A stretch of DNA of 64,000 nucleotides from Paraburkholderia agricolaris (GCF_009455635.1 NZ_QPER01000001.1:4340001-4404000), one strand, 5' to 3'. Counted from the stretch's first letter, positions 28,136 through 36,679 are shown. A program made the numbers and translations. Notes: generated by a model from the letters alone, not told the origin.

Positions 28136-29419
28136 TCATACCGCTTGCGGCTCCGGCACCTTGGCCGGCCGGTTGATCCGCAGCACGATCACGGCGGCCA
28201 CCAGGCACAATCCGCCAGAAATCATCGATGCGACCGTGTACGTGCCGAGGCTCGCGCGCAGCATGCCCGCGCCGAGCGCCGCGAAGGCCGCGCCCAGTTG
28301 GTGACCGGCGACCACCCAGCCGAATACGACCGGCGCCGATTCCTTGCCGAAGACATCGGTCGCGAGACGCACGGTGGGCGGCACGGTCGCGATCCAGTCG
28401 AGCCCGTAGAACACCGCGAACAGCGGCAAGCCGAAGAAATCGATGCCGAACGCGTGCGGCAGGTACATCAGCGACAAACCGCGCAAACCGTAGTACCAGA
28501 ACAGCAACACGCGGCTATTGAAGCGATCCGATAGCCAGCCCGACAGCGTCGTGCCGAACAGATCGAAGATGCCCATGGCAGCGAGCAAGGATGCGCCCTG
28601 CACTTCGCTCATGCCGTAGTCGCCGCACATTGCGATCAGGTGAGTGCCGACGTAACCATTGGTGCTCGCGCCGCAGATAAAGAAGCTGAAGAACAGCAGC
28701 CAGAAATCGCGCGTCTTGCTCGCCATCGCGAGTGTGCCGAAGGCGATTGCCAGCGGATTCTGCTTTGTCACCGTGGCGGAGATCGGCGCGTCGGCCGGTT
28801 CGCCAAATGGGCGCAGCTTCATATCAGCGGGCCGCTCCGGCAACAGAAACGCGACCAGCGGCAAGACGACCGCCGCAGCGCCCGCCACCACCCACACCAC
28901 CTGACGCCACCCGTAATGCTCGGCGATGGCCGCCAGCATCGGCAGGAACACCAGTTGGCCGGTCGCCGAACTCGCGGTGAGAATCCCCATTACGAGACCA
29001 CGATGCGTAGTGAACCAGCGCGTCACCACCGTCGCCGACAAGGACAGCGCCGCCACCCCGGTCGAGCCGCCGACCATCACGCCCCAGATCAGGATCATCT
29101 GCCACGGATGCGTCATCAGCGACGACAACGCCACGCCCGCCGCCATCGTGCCGAGCGCGATCAGCAATGTGGGACGCACACCGAAGCGCTGCATCGCCGC
29201 AGCCGCGAACGGCCCCATCAGGCCATAGAGAGCAATATTCACGGAGATCGCGAGCGAAATCGTCGCGCGGCTCCAGCCGAATTGGTGCTCCAGCGGCACC
29301 ATCATTACGCTCGGTGTAGCGCGGGTGCCCGCGGCCGCCAGCAACACCAGAAACACCACCGCCACGGTCAACCAGCCGTAGTGGAAACGTCCGCCAATCA
29401 GTCTCGCTGCCCAGTTCAT
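28136..29419 (-). CDS. MFS transporter, monocarboxylate/oxalate-like branch
   Basis: A 427-residue, 12-helix transporter starting MNWAARLIGGRFHYGWLTVAVVF. The RFHYGW opening and GLVMGILTASSATGQLVFLP segment resemble bacterial monocarboxylate-type MFS proteins. The substrate is unknown. GGAGAACCG precedes the ATG at 29419; the frame extends to 29545, but that part crosses the divergent promoter region. The gene is divergent from a TetR regulator with two palindromes between them, so it is probably the regulated target. Confidence 0.86.
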   Translation of the reverse strand: MNWAARLIGGRFHYGWLTVAVVFLVLLAAAGTRATPSVMMVPLEHQFGWSRATISLAISVNIALYGLMGPFAAAAMQRFGVRPTLLIALGTMAAGVALSSLMTHPWQMILIWGVMVGGSTGVAALSLSATVVTRWFTTHRGLVMGILTASSATGQLVFLPMLAAIAEHYGWRQVVWVVAGAAAVVLPLVAFLLPERPADMKLRPFGEPADAPISATVTKQNPLAIAFGTLAMASKTRDFWLLFFSFFICGASTNGYVGTHLIAMCGDYGMSEVQGASLLAAMGIFDLFGTTLSGWLSDRFNSRVLLFWYYGLRGLSLMYLPHAFGIDFFGLPLFAVFYGLDWIATVPPTVRLATDVFGKESAPVVFGWVVAGHQLGAAFAALGAGMLRASLGTYTVASMISGGLCLVAAVIVLRINRPAKVPEPQAV

Positions 29420-29485
29420 CGGTTCTCCAATCGGCGCTTGCCCGCAGGCCGCGCCGCTCGCATTGTTACGACTTAGGTAAAGGAC

Positions 29486-29505
29486 TTGTGACAGATCAGT
29501 CACAA
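29486..29505. promoter_or_regulatory. Candidate TetR operator 1
   Basis: A perfect inverted repeat TTGTGAC-N6-GTCACAA lies between the divergent MFS and TetR genes. The half-site spacing does not fit CRP (TGTGA-N6-TCACA would need two bases less), so a TetR dimer site is more likely. Confidence 0.55.
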
Positions 29506-29523
29506 TGAGTGTTGCGATATTAG

Positions 29524-29539
29524 TTACTGGTCGGTAACA
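29524..29539. promoter_or_regulatory. Candidate TetR operator 2
   Basis: A second inverted repeat, GTTAC-N6-GTAAC (GTTACTGGTCGGTAAC), lies 18 bp beyond the first and 34 bp before the TetR start codon, suitable for autoregulation. Confidence 0.5.
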
Positions 29540-29573
29540 TGTCAAGGCGTCAATTCAATTCAGGTGGTATGCC

Positions 29574-30215
29574 ATGTCCGACAGTGAAACCTCCAAGCCG
29601 GCCAGCGCACGGCGAGCACGCGGCACGCAGACGGCCGGCCCGGAAGCGCAGCAGCATCTATTGCGCGCTGCGGACGAGTTGTTTTATCGCGAGGGAGTGC
29701 GCACGGTCGGCGTCGACGCGGTGGTGGAGCGCGCGGGCGTGAACAAGATGAGTCTGTACCGCCAGTTTTCGTCGAAGGACGACCTGGTGCTCGCGTATCT
29801 TGAGCGCAAGGATGAGCAGTTTTTCGGCTACGTGGAAAAGAGTTTTGCGAAGCATCCCGGTGAGCCGGCGAAGCAGCTTCAGCAATATTTCGACGACCTG
29901 GCGGTGCGTGCATCGATCGACGAGTACCGCGGCTGTCCTTTTGTGAATGTCTCGGTGGAGTTTCCTGACACGGCGCATCCGGCGCGGCAATTCGTGTTTC
30001 GCAACAAGGAGCGGTTGATGGCGCGGCTTCTGGAGCTAAGCACCGAAGCAGGCGCTGACGATCCTGTGGCGTTGGCCAACGGGCTGGGTTTGATGATCGA
30101 AGGCGTGTACGCGGCCAGCCAGACCTACGGCCCGGGCTGCGGGCCGATTCTTGCCGCCCCGAAGGTGGCGGCGCAGTTGATCGCCGCGGCGTGCGGCGGG
30201 TCGCCGGCGCGTTAA
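29574..30215 (+). CDS. TetR family transcriptional regulator
   Basis: A 213-residue repressor with an N-terminal HTH domain (about 25-75; HLLRAADELFYREGVRTVGV then VVERAGVNKMSLYRQFSSKDDL). A variable C-terminal ligand domain follows, with YRGCPFVNVSVEFPD and a late EGVYAASQTYG segment seen in a common proteobacterial subgroup. It likely represses the divergent MFS gene and itself through the palindromes upstream. AGGTGG lies 6-11 bp before the ATG. The ligand is unknown. Confidence 0.9.
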   Translation: MSDSETSKPASARRARGTQTAGPEAQQHLLRAADELFYREGVRTVGVDAVVERAGVNKMSLYRQFSSKDDLVLAYLERKDEQFFGYVEKSFAKHPGEPAKQLQQYFDDLAVRASIDEYRGCPFVNVSVEFPDTAHPARQFVFRNKERLMARLLELSTEAGADDPVALANGLGLMIEGVYAASQTYGPGCGPILAAPKVAAQLIAAACGGSPAR

Positions 30216-30300
30216 GGTTTTTGCCGTTCTATTGCGGCAACGCGCGGATAGGCACCGTTCCACGCCGTTAGAATGGTGGTTTCCCCTTTCGTTGCTTGCC

Positions 30301-30855
30301 ATGTCGCCGCCTGCCGAATCTCATGACGCCGTTATCGCCGCCACTCGTCATTGGCTGACAGAGGCTGTGATCGGGCTCAATCTGTGTCCTTTTGCCAAAG
30401 CCGTGCACGTGAAAGGCCAGATTCGCTATGCCGTGAGCAACGCTGAGAATATGGAAGGCGTTTTAACCGATCTCGAAGCCGAGATTCAGACGCTGGTCGC
30501 GGCGAGCCCTGAAACGGTGGATACCACGCTACTGGTTTTACCGCGGGCGCTCGGCGATTTTCTCGACTATAACGACTGCCTGTTCTTTGCCGAAAGAATG
30601 ATCAAGCAACTTCGGCTGGAAGGCATTATCCAGATTGCGAGCTTTCACCCGCATTATCAATTTGAAGGGAGTGAGCCCGACGATATTGAGAATTATACGA
30701 ATCGGGCGCCTTATCCGATTTTTCACCTGCTTCGCGAGGACAGCATTGAACGCGCAGTGCAGGCGTTTCCCGATCCGGAAGCGATTTATGAACGGAATCA
30801 GGAGACGCTTCGGCGAATCGGTCTTAAAGGCTGGAATAATCTGATGAAAATGTAG
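30301..30855 (+). CDS. DUF1415 family protein
   Basis: A 184-residue protein with the opening TRHWLTEAVIGLNLCPFAKAVH and later IQIASFHPHYQFEGSEPDDIENYTNRAPYP, both very characteristic of the DUF1415 family. The conserved Cys, His and acidic residues suggest an enzyme or metal site, but no function is known. The ATG at 30301 is used; a TTG-type start 69 bp upstream is not supported. Confidence 0.85.
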   Translation: MSPPAESHDAVIAATRHWLTEAVIGLNLCPFAKAVHVKGQIRYAVSNAENMEGVLTDLEAEIQTLVAASPETVDTTLLVLPRALGDFLDYNDCLFFAERMIKQLRLEGIIQIASFHPHYQFEGSEPDDIENYTNRAPYPIFHLLREDSIERAVQAFPDPEAIYERNQETLRRIGLKGWNNLMKM

Positions 30856-30907
30856 TTCGCGCGGCGGCTACGGAACGGCCACCGCCAGACCAGCGCCGCA
30901 AAACAGA

Positions 30908-31750
30908 TCAGGCGGCGACAAAAAACCTTTCTTTCAGCTCTTCGATCCCGAGCGTTTCCATTACTTCATTGAGCCGCTCGGCCGGCCGGCGCCTCGGCAG
31001 ATCCTTGAACTGGGCAATAATCAGTTCATTCTTCATGGAATGCTCCCACCCGACCAACTCGGTCACGCTCACCTGATAACCGTGCGCTTCGAGCTGCAAG
31101 CAGCGCAATACGTTAGTAATCTGACTGCCAAATTCCCGGGTATGCAACGGATGCCGCCAGATCTCGGTCAAGGCATTGCCCAGCGATTTACCCTTGTTCT
31201 GCCGTAAAACGCCCGCCACTTCGGCCTGGCAACACGGCACCACCACGATGTATTTCGCGCGCTTTTCCAGCGCAAAGCGGAGCGCGTCGTCGGTCGCGGT
31301 ATTGCATGCATGCAGCGCCGTCACGATATCGATTTGCGCCGGCAAACGCTCCGACGTAATCGACTCCGCCACCGACAAATTCAGAAACGACATCCCCTTG
31401 AAGCCCAGCCGGGCCGCCAGTTCCTCGGATTTCGTCACGAGTTCCTCGCGCGTCTCAATGCCGTAAATGTGCGACGCACCACCCGCGGCATCCTGAAACT
31501 CCTTGAAGAAAAGGTCATACAGGATAAAACCTAGATATGACTTGCCCGCGCCGTGGTCGACGAGCGTCACCGCGCCTTGCTGATCCTTGAGGTCTTTCAG
31601 CAGCGGCTCGATGAACTGGAACAGGTGATAGACCTGTTTCAGCTTGCGGCGGCTGTCCTGGTTCATCTTGCCGTCGCGCGTCAGGATATGAAGCTCCTTG
31701 AGCAACTCGACGGATTGGTTCGGACGGATTTCGTGGGTTTTGCTGGACAT
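30908..31750 (-). CDS. Class I SAM-dependent methyltransferase-like protein (Methyltransf_32 type)
   Basis: A 280-residue protein with SAM-binding motif LVDHGAGKSYLGFILYD (about 63-79). The motif ALHACNTATDDALRFALE and the cysteine pair in IVVVPCCQAE are the hallmarks of the GSTCD-like methyltransferase group, possibly acting on tRNA. The N-terminal 50 residues are basic and helical. It converges on the DUF1415 gene with a 52-bp gap and no clear terminator. Confidence 0.75.
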   Translation of the reverse strand: MSSKTHEIRPNQSVELLKELHILTRDGKMNQDSRRKLKQVYHLFQFIEPLLKDLKDQQGAVTLVDHGAGKSYLGFILYDLFFKEFQDAAGGASHIYGIETREELVTKSEELAARLGFKGMSFLNLSVAESITSERLPAQIDIVTALHACNTATDDALRFALEKRAKYIVVVPCCQAEVAGVLRQNKGKSLGNALTEIWRHPLHTREFGSQITNVLRCLQLEAHGYQVSVTELVGWEHSMKNELIIAQFKDLPRRRPAERLNEVMETLGIEELKERFFVAA

Positions 31751-32135
31751 CGTGGAAGACCGGCATCAATTGCAACGCGAACGTGCGACAGATGACGGAA
31801 AAAAGGAAAAGTTGCTGCCAGTTTACCCAAAGCGCGGGCCGCTCACCTGGAGAGCCGTGTCGATTACGCAAGAAACGCCACAAACCTGGAACACTTCGTG
31901 CGTAAAACGCACTACGCGGGACGTTTCCAACGTGGCTTGAAAGCATCTTGCGGGCCGGCTCACCCGATGGCGTAAGCCGTGTCGCGCATAACAAGAGGCT
32001 GCCGGCCGTGGCGTCGATCACGCGAACCGAATGCATGTGGGGAGGACGGTCCCGGAACACGGGCCGAACGTTACGTAACCAGCAGCGCGCCGCGATATCA
32101 AACGGACGCGCGCCTGGAAAATAGAAGAGGCAGCA
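31751..32135. other. Intergenic region without a supportable gene
   Basis: This 385-bp region separates the methyltransferase (minus) from the small hypothetical gene (plus) and must hold both promoters. It contains a short palindrome GTGCGT-AAA-ACGCAC (31898-31912). No motif-bearing open frame was found. Confidence 0.5.
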
Positions 32136-32456
32136 ATGGACACGGTACCCAACGGAAACGTCGAACAGAAATTTCAGGAAATGCTGGCGAAGCTCACCGC
32201 CGCGCCCGCGTGGTCGGAAAAGCAGCAGCTCGAACTGGAAATGGCACGCGATATTTCCACCGAAATGCTGCGACTGGCCGAAATCATGCGCGACGGCAGC
32301 GTCGACATGGAAACGTGCCTGACGATGCTCAAGTACGCGAAAGTGCTCGACTTCGTGATGACGACGCTCGCTTCGCGTCGCGACATCAAACCGCAAACGC
32401 TGCGGGTCATTTTCAAACTGGCCGGCCTGAAGGTGGACGAGGCTTACCCCGGCTAG
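32136..32456 (+). CDS. Small hypothetical helical protein
   Basis: A 106-residue protein that I do not recognise. It is predicted to be nearly all alpha-helical, without signal peptide or membrane segment, and is slightly acidic. The middle (ELEMARDISTEMLRLAEIMRDG) is amphipathic and could form a coiled coil or helical bundle. GAGG lies 7 bp before the ATG and codon use looks native, so the gene is probably real. Neighbours give no functional hint. Confidence 0.6.
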   Translation: MDTVPNGNVEQKFQEMLAKLTAAPAWSEKQQLELEMARDISTEMLRLAEIMRDGSVDMETCLTMLKYAKVLDFVMTTLASRRDIKPQTLRVIFKLAGLKVDEAYPG

Positions 32457-32547
32457 GACGCCCGCACAAAGTCAGGCTCAGCGCGAGCGGCTCGGCGCCG
32501 CTCGAACTGATCACGCGCGTGCGGCCCGCGGCGCGCGGGACGGTGCA

Positions 32548-32757
32548 TTACGCACGCGGGGCCTCGACTGGCGGCGTGCCGTCATGAAATAGCGTCTTGA
32601 GTTGCGAGCGCAGTTCCGGCGAGTCCGCATGTTTGTGCACCGTGACGGCATGCTGCACGGCCGCGTCGAGCAGTTCGCTCTCGCTGTCGGCGGACAGGGC
32701 AACCGTGCAATTCATTTCGCTCGGAAACTCGCGACAGTCGATATATTTGCGAGTCAT
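32548..32757 (-). CDS. DUF1059 family small protein
   Basis: A 69-residue protein starting MTRKYIDCREFPSEMNCTVA and continuing with AVQHAVTVHKHADSPELRSQ. The two Cys and the HAVTVHK-type His cluster match the DUF1059 family of short, possibly metal-binding proteins of unknown role. The start at 32757 has a strong AAGGAG 7 bp upstream. The frame stays open to 33057 but those codons lack similarity to anything. Confidence 0.82.
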   Translation of the reverse strand: MTRKYIDCREFPSEMNCTVALSADSESELLDAAVQHAVTVHKHADSPELRSQLKTLFHDGTPPVEAPRA

Positions 32758-33142
32758 GGCAATCTCCTTGATCAAACGACGAAACACCCCAACGAGCAGC
32801 AGGCGCGCAAGCCGCCTCCACGTCCTCAGTGGCAACACGGCAGCGTGGGCAACGTCGGGCGCAATGGAAATGGCGGGATAGGTTGACGCGGAGACGACGC
32901 GGACTGCGTCCGATGGAAGGTGTTTGAAAAGTATAGTTCGCGTGTGGGGATTGAAAAGCAGTGACCACAGACCGGGCAGAGTCGAAACAGCCCGAACCCA
33001 GGTTTTTTCGGCCGCCTGATCCGGCACCGAGGCTCCCGTTTGCCCTGCGCTGCCCACGGTGTGAAAATAGCGCCCTTCGCGCCGCCCGATCGCCAGAACG
33101 GATCAACCGGTGCGCCGACCTTCCGCTCATCCGCAGGACCGC
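32758..33142. other. Intergenic region with candidate promoter for the DUF1059 gene
   Basis: This region of 385 bp separates divergent genes. On the minus strand, TTTTCA (32957-32952) and TATACT (32935-32930) are 16 bp apart and could drive the DUF1059 gene with a leader of about 165 nt. No gene or repeat was found. Confidence 0.45.
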
Positions 33143-34417
33143 ATGTCATCCTCCCTCGATTCCGCCCGCGTTGCCGTGATCGGCGGCGGCCCCGCCGGCT
33201 TGATGGCCGCTGAGGCGCTTGCCCTGCACGGCGTGCAGGTCGACGTCTACGACGCGATGCCGTCGGTTGGCCGCAAATTCCTGATGGCGGGCAAAGGCGG
33301 CATGAATATCACGCATTCGGAGCCACTCGCACCGTTTCTTGGCCGCTACGGCGCGCGTCGTGAACAGATCGCGCCGCTGCTCGACGCGTTCGGTCCCGAC
33401 GCTTTGCGGGCATGGCTGCATGGACTTGGCATCGAGACGTTCGTCGGCAGTTCGGGACGGGTTTTTCCAACCGACATGAAAGCGGCGCCGATGTTGCGTG
33501 CGTGGTTGCATCGCTTGCGGGAAGCCGGCGTGCGCTTCCATATGCGCCACAAGTGGACCGGCTGGGACGGCGATGGCGGTGACAACGCCGCCGCCCACAC
33601 CCTTCGCTTCGCCACGCCCGACGGTGAGCAACACGCGAGCTATGACGCCGTGGTGTTCGCGCTCGGCGGCGCAAGCTGGCCGCGGCTCGGATCGGACGCC
33701 GCCTGGGTGCCGCTACTGAGCACGCGCGAGGTGCCGGTGGCGCCATTACAGCCGGCGAACTGCGGCTTCGATGCGGACTGGAGCCCCTATCTGCGCGAAC
33801 GTTTCGCCGGTCAGCCAGTGAAATCCGTGGCCATCACACTCACCGACGTAGACAATAAAGTCCACAATCGACAAGGTGAAATACTTCTGACCGAAACCGG
33901 CCTCGAAGGGAGTCTGATTTATGCGCTGTCGGCCATTATCCGGGAGCGAATTCTCGCCGACGGCGATGTCACGATTTCGCTGGATCTGGCGCCAGGCTTG
34001 ACGTTGGAGCGTGTTGTGGCCGAAGTCACGCGACCGCGCGGCTCGCGTTCCATGTCCACTCACCTGCACGGCAGAATCGGTATAAGTGGCGTAAAACTGG
34101 CCTTGCTGCACGAGATTCTGTCGAAGGAAGCGTTCGCCGATGCACATGGCCTCGCGCATGCGATCAAGGCGCTTCCGATCCGGCTCATTCGCGCCCGGCC
34201 TATCGCGGAAGCGATCAGCACAGCCGGCGGTGTTTCATTTGAAGCGCTAGACAAGCATCTGATGATCGAGCGTCTGCCCGGCGCGTTTTGCGCAGGTGAA
34301 ATGCTCGACTGGGAAGCGCCGACCGGCGGTTATCTGCTCACCGCCTGCTTCGCCAGCGGGCTTGTGGCCGGACGCGGCGCATTAGCGTATCTCGCGGCGC
34401 GCGGCGTATCGGTCTGA
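33143..34417 (+). CDS. NAD(P)/FAD-dependent oxidoreductase, HI0933/TIGR03862-like flavoprotein
   Basis: A 424-residue flavoprotein. FAD-binding GGGPAG is at 14-19, followed by GRKFLMAGKGGMNITHSEP, which is the signature of the HI0933-like group, and a late GAFCAGEMLDWEAPTGGYLLTAC. The reaction is unknown; some members are linked to aminoglycoside or tRNA-related chemistry only by guess. The start at 33143 begins MSSSLDSARVAVIGGG. Inside it, codons at about 33850-33890 (residues about 237-249, around DNKVHNRQGEIL) are AT-rich and use rare codons. The same DNA recurs at 35835-35873. This suggests an inserted or converted segment that kept the frame. Confidence 0.86.
   Translation: MSSSLDSARVAVIGGGPAGLMAAEALALHGVQVDVYDAMPSVGRKFLMAGKGGMNITHSEPLAPFLGRYGARREQIAPLLDAFGPDALRAWLHGLGIETFVGSSGRVFPTDMKAAPMLRAWLHRLREAGVRFHMRHKWTGWDGDGGDNAAAHTLRFATPDGEQHASYDAVVFALGGASWPRLGSDAAWVPLLSTREVPVAPLQPANCGFDADWSPYLRERFAGQPVKSVAITLTDVDNKVHNRQGEILLTETGLEGSLIYALSAIIRERILADGDVTISLDLAPGLTLERVVAEVTRPRGSRSMSTHLHGRIGISGVKLALLHEILSKEAFADAHGLAHAIKALPIRLIRARPIAEAISTAGGVSFEALDKHLMIERLPGAFCAGEMLDWEAPTGGYLLTACFASGLVAGRGALAYLAARGVSV
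33842..33880 (+). repeat. Copy A of a 39-bp duplicated segment (inside the flavoprotein gene)
   Basis: This stretch matches 35835-35873 at about 34 of 39 positions. It includes a run of 21 identical bases (33860-33880; TCCACAATCGACAAGG and flanks). Both copies have the same orientation. Confidence 0.8.
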
Positions 34418-34502
34418 CACGCCCACGCGGCGTTTCAACGGCGCCCTATTGCTGCGTGTGTGATCGCGCTCGAGCGCGCTTCAGCATGTCAGGCGCCGTC
34501 GT

Positions 34503-35627
34503 TTAGCGTGCCTTCAGACGCCAGAGCGACGTCACTTCAGCCACACGCGCCGTGTGCAGCGCGTCGGTTTCGTCGGTCGACTTCGGGTGCCGCGGACGAA
34601 TATCCTCGCGACCGACCACAGTCAGGCCGGCCGTTTCGATCGCGGCAAGCAGCCACTCGCGAGTACGCAAACCGAGATGCTCGGCGAAATCCGACATGAT
34701 CAGCCAGCCTTCCCCACCCGGCGACAAGTGCTCCGCCAAGCCGTTCAGAAAGCCGAGCAACATGCGGCTTTCCGCATCGTAGATTGCGTATTCAATCGGC
34801 GATGCGGGTCGCGCCGGCACCCACGGCGGATTGCAGACCACCAGCGGTGCGCGGCCTTCCGGAAACAGATCGGCCTGCACGATCTCCACTTGCTGATCGT
34901 AGCCAAGCCGCGTGAGGTTCTCGCGCGCGCACGCAAGCGCTCGCGGGTCCTGATCGGTCGCAACGATTTTCTTCACCCCGCGTTTGGCGAGCAGCGCGGC
35001 CAGTACGCCCGTGCCAGTGCCGATATCGAATGCCTTGTTCAGCGACGGCAACGGTGTGCGCGCAACCAGATCCACATACTCACCGCGCACCGGCGAAAAC
35101 ACGCCGTAGTGCGGATGAATGCGCTCGCCGAGCGCCGGGATTTCGACACCCTTCTTGCGCCATTCATGCGCACCGATCAGGCCGAGCAATTCGCGCAGCG
35201 ACACGACCGAGGGTTCGTCGCTCGAGGGCCCGTAGGTTTCGATGCAGGCCTGCTGCACTTCAGGCGCGCGGCGCAGCGGAATGCCGTAAGCGGCGTCGAG
35301 CGGGATCAGAATCATGCCGAGCGTGCGGGCACGTTGCGACTGTGCCTGACGATGCAGGTTGAACGCGTCGATCGGCGTTTCGCCCTGCTTGCGCGGTTTG
35401 CGTTCCAGCCGGCGCGTGACCGCCTGCAGCAGTTGGCGGGCGTTCTGAAAGTCGCCGTTCCACAGCAACGCCGTGCCTTCGCACGCGAGCCGATAGGCCG
35501 AGTCGGCGGTCGTGCGGTCGTCCGCGACGACGACGCGCCTGGGCGGTGGCACCGCGGCTTCGGAGCGCCAACGCGCGGAGCGGGGGCCGTCGGCTTCGGG
35601 CCAGGAGATGGTTGCGGGGCTGGTCAT
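34503..35627 (-). CDS. Class I SAM-dependent methyltransferase with NPPW motif
   Basis: A 374-residue protein. The C-terminal half has the SAM motif KAFDIGTGTGVLAALLAKRG (about 200-219) and the catalytic VVCNPPWVPARP (about 260-271), as in methylases acting on the amino group of Gln, Ade or Gua (PrmC/RsmC/RlmG fold). The N-terminal 190 residues are an extra domain without recognised motifs, perhaps for substrate binding. The target (rRNA or protein) is unknown. It is convergent with the flavoprotein gene, with 85 bp between them. Confidence 0.82.
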   Translation of the reverse strand: MTSPATISWPEADGPRSARWRSEAAVPPPRRVVVADDRTTADSAYRLACEGTALLWNGDFQNARQLLQAVTRRLERKPRKQGETPIDAFNLHRQAQSQRARTLGMILIPLDAAYGIPLRRAPEVQQACIETYGPSSDEPSVVSLRELLGLIGAHEWRKKGVEIPALGERIHPHYGVFSPVRGEYVDLVARTPLPSLNKAFDIGTGTGVLAALLAKRGVKKIVATDQDPRALACARENLTRLGYDQQVEIVQADLFPEGRAPLVVCNPPWVPARPASPIEYAIYDAESRMLLGFLNGLAEHLSPGGEGWLIMSDFAEHLGLRTREWLLAAIETAGLTVVGREDIRPRHPKSTDETDALHTARVAEVTSLWRLKAR

Positions 35628-36003
35628 GATGAAGGTGGGGTCTGTGTTGCGGAAGTGACGCGGTGAAATCTCGCGTCTCGGGGGGCGTTGCCCGCCAGAG
35701 TGACTGATCGTGATGCCGACTGACGCCCGAATAGTACCTCTCTCGACCGGGTTCGCGGGACGGTATCTGTTGGCGGTCGCCCGGAAGAGGTTGATGCCAC
35801 GCCCGTCTGGCTTGGTCTAAGAGCAAATAACGAGACCGTCGTAGACTGAAATGTCCACAATCGACAAGGTGAATGAGATATGGTGAAAATGAGCCCTTTT
35901 CCGGCCTCACCCAACATCCGGAATCGGCGGGCCTTCACCTCTCCTGCCCCGTGCGGCAAGGGCCGCCGGGCGCAAGTCCATTCCGCTTGCCTGATTAAGC
36001 CCC
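35628..36003. other. Intergenic region with duplicated segment
   Basis: About 376 bp with no supportable gene. It holds copy B of the duplicated segment (35835-35873) and, near the end, GC-rich sequence with many short open frames that read into the tRNA gene. No transposase remnant was recognised. Confidence 0.5.
35835..35873 (+). repeat. Copy B of a 39-bp duplicated segment (intergenic)
   Basis: Same segment as 33842-33880, with 21 identical bases at 35853-35873. Similarity ends sharply after GGTGAA. It may be a relic of the flavoprotein gene, or both may descend from a mobile short repeat. Confidence 0.8.
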
Positions 36004-36044
36004 AAATAAAAAACGGGTTTCTGAAATTCTTCAGAAACCCGTTT
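36004..36044 (-). terminator. Rho-independent terminator after tRNA-Thr
   Basis: On the minus strand a 14-bp stem (AAACGGGTTTCTGA / TCAGAAACCCGTTT) with a 6-base loop is followed by TTTTTTATTTG. It starts 10 bp after the tRNA CCA end. Confidence 0.92.
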
Positions 36045-36053
36045 CCATGCTAC

Positions 36054-36129
36054 TGGTGCCGGCTGCAGGACTCGAACCCGCCACCTCATGATTACAAGTC
36101 AAGCGCTCTACCTGATGAGCTAAGCCGGC
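36054..36129 (-). tRNA. tRNA-Thr, anticodon UGU
   Basis: A 76-nt cloverleaf: acceptor arm GCCGGCT/AGCCGGC, encoded CCA end, D-arm GCTC...GAGC, T-arm GCGGG TTCGAGT CCTGC, and anticodon loop CTTGTAA with anticodon TGT, reading ACA and ACG/ACU by wobble. The anticodon stem CTTGA/TCATG has one T-T mismatch at the second pair (28-42). The gene is 19 bp downstream of sspB on the same strand and may be processed from the ssp transcript. Confidence 0.95.
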
Positions 36130-36148
36130 ATGAGGCCGTGATTCTACT

Positions 36149-36679
36149 TCATTTCACGATCTTGAGGCGAGCCCTTCCGCCACCTTTCGAGCCGTCATCG
36201 TCAGGCTGCGGATCGCCGGTCGCGCCATCCGTCCTCGCGGCATCGGCATCGGCGGCAGAGGTCGACGTTTCAACCGCGCGCGGCCCCGCGTTGACGGGCG
36301 CAGCCGGCGATTCGGGTTCGTCCGCCAGTTCCGCATCGGCGCCGGAATCCTGCGCTTCGCCGCCTGCCGATTCGACCGGGAACGCCATGCCCTGGCCATT
36401 TTCGCGTGCGTAGATCGCAAGAATATTCGTGATCGGCACTTCGATCTTGTGCGACTTGCCGGAGAAGCGCGCGCTGAACTCGATCCATTCGTTGCCCATC
36501 TGCAACTGGCTGGTCGCCTCGAAGCTGATGTTCAACACGATCTCGTTGTCACGCACAAACTGACGCGGCACGCGCGTCTGATTGTCGACCCGGACCGCGA
36601 TATGCGGCGTATAGCCGTTATCCGTGCACCACTCGTACAGCGCGCGCAGCAGATACGGTTTGGTGGAAATCTCTTGCAT
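36149..36679 (-). CDS. sspB: ClpXP protease specificity-enhancing factor SspB
   Basis: A 176-residue adaptor. The folded domain (about 1-110) begins MQEISTKPYLLRALYEWCTDNG and contains the substrate-binding core VLNISFEATSQLQMGNEWI. A long acidic Ala/Asp/Glu linker (about 111-165) and a short basic C-terminus RARLKIVK follow. The latter is the ClpX-docking tail (compare LRVVK in E. coli). It tethers ssrA-tagged proteins to ClpXP. The start at 36679 is preceded by GAGGAC; an in-frame start 30 bp upstream is not supported. It lies downstream of sspA, the usual order. Confidence 0.95.
   Translation of the reverse strand: MQEISTKPYLLRALYEWCTDNGYTPHIAVRVDNQTRVPRQFVRDNEIVLNISFEATSQLQMGNEWIEFSARFSGKSHKIEVPITNILAIYARENGQGMAFPVESAGGEAQDSGADAELADEPESPAAPVNAGPRAVETSTSAADADAARTDGATGDPQPDDDGSKGGGRARLKIVK

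Noticed and set aside
29487..29504. CRP-type site TGTGA...TCACA before the TetR gene
   Set aside because: The spacer is 8 bp, whereas CRP sites need 6; a TetR operator fits the context better.
35880..36413. 177-residue frame running through the tRNA-Thr gene
   Set aside because: The part reading RLQDSNPPPHDYKSSALPDELSR is the familiar false translation of a tRNA antisense strand, and the rest is antisense to sspB.
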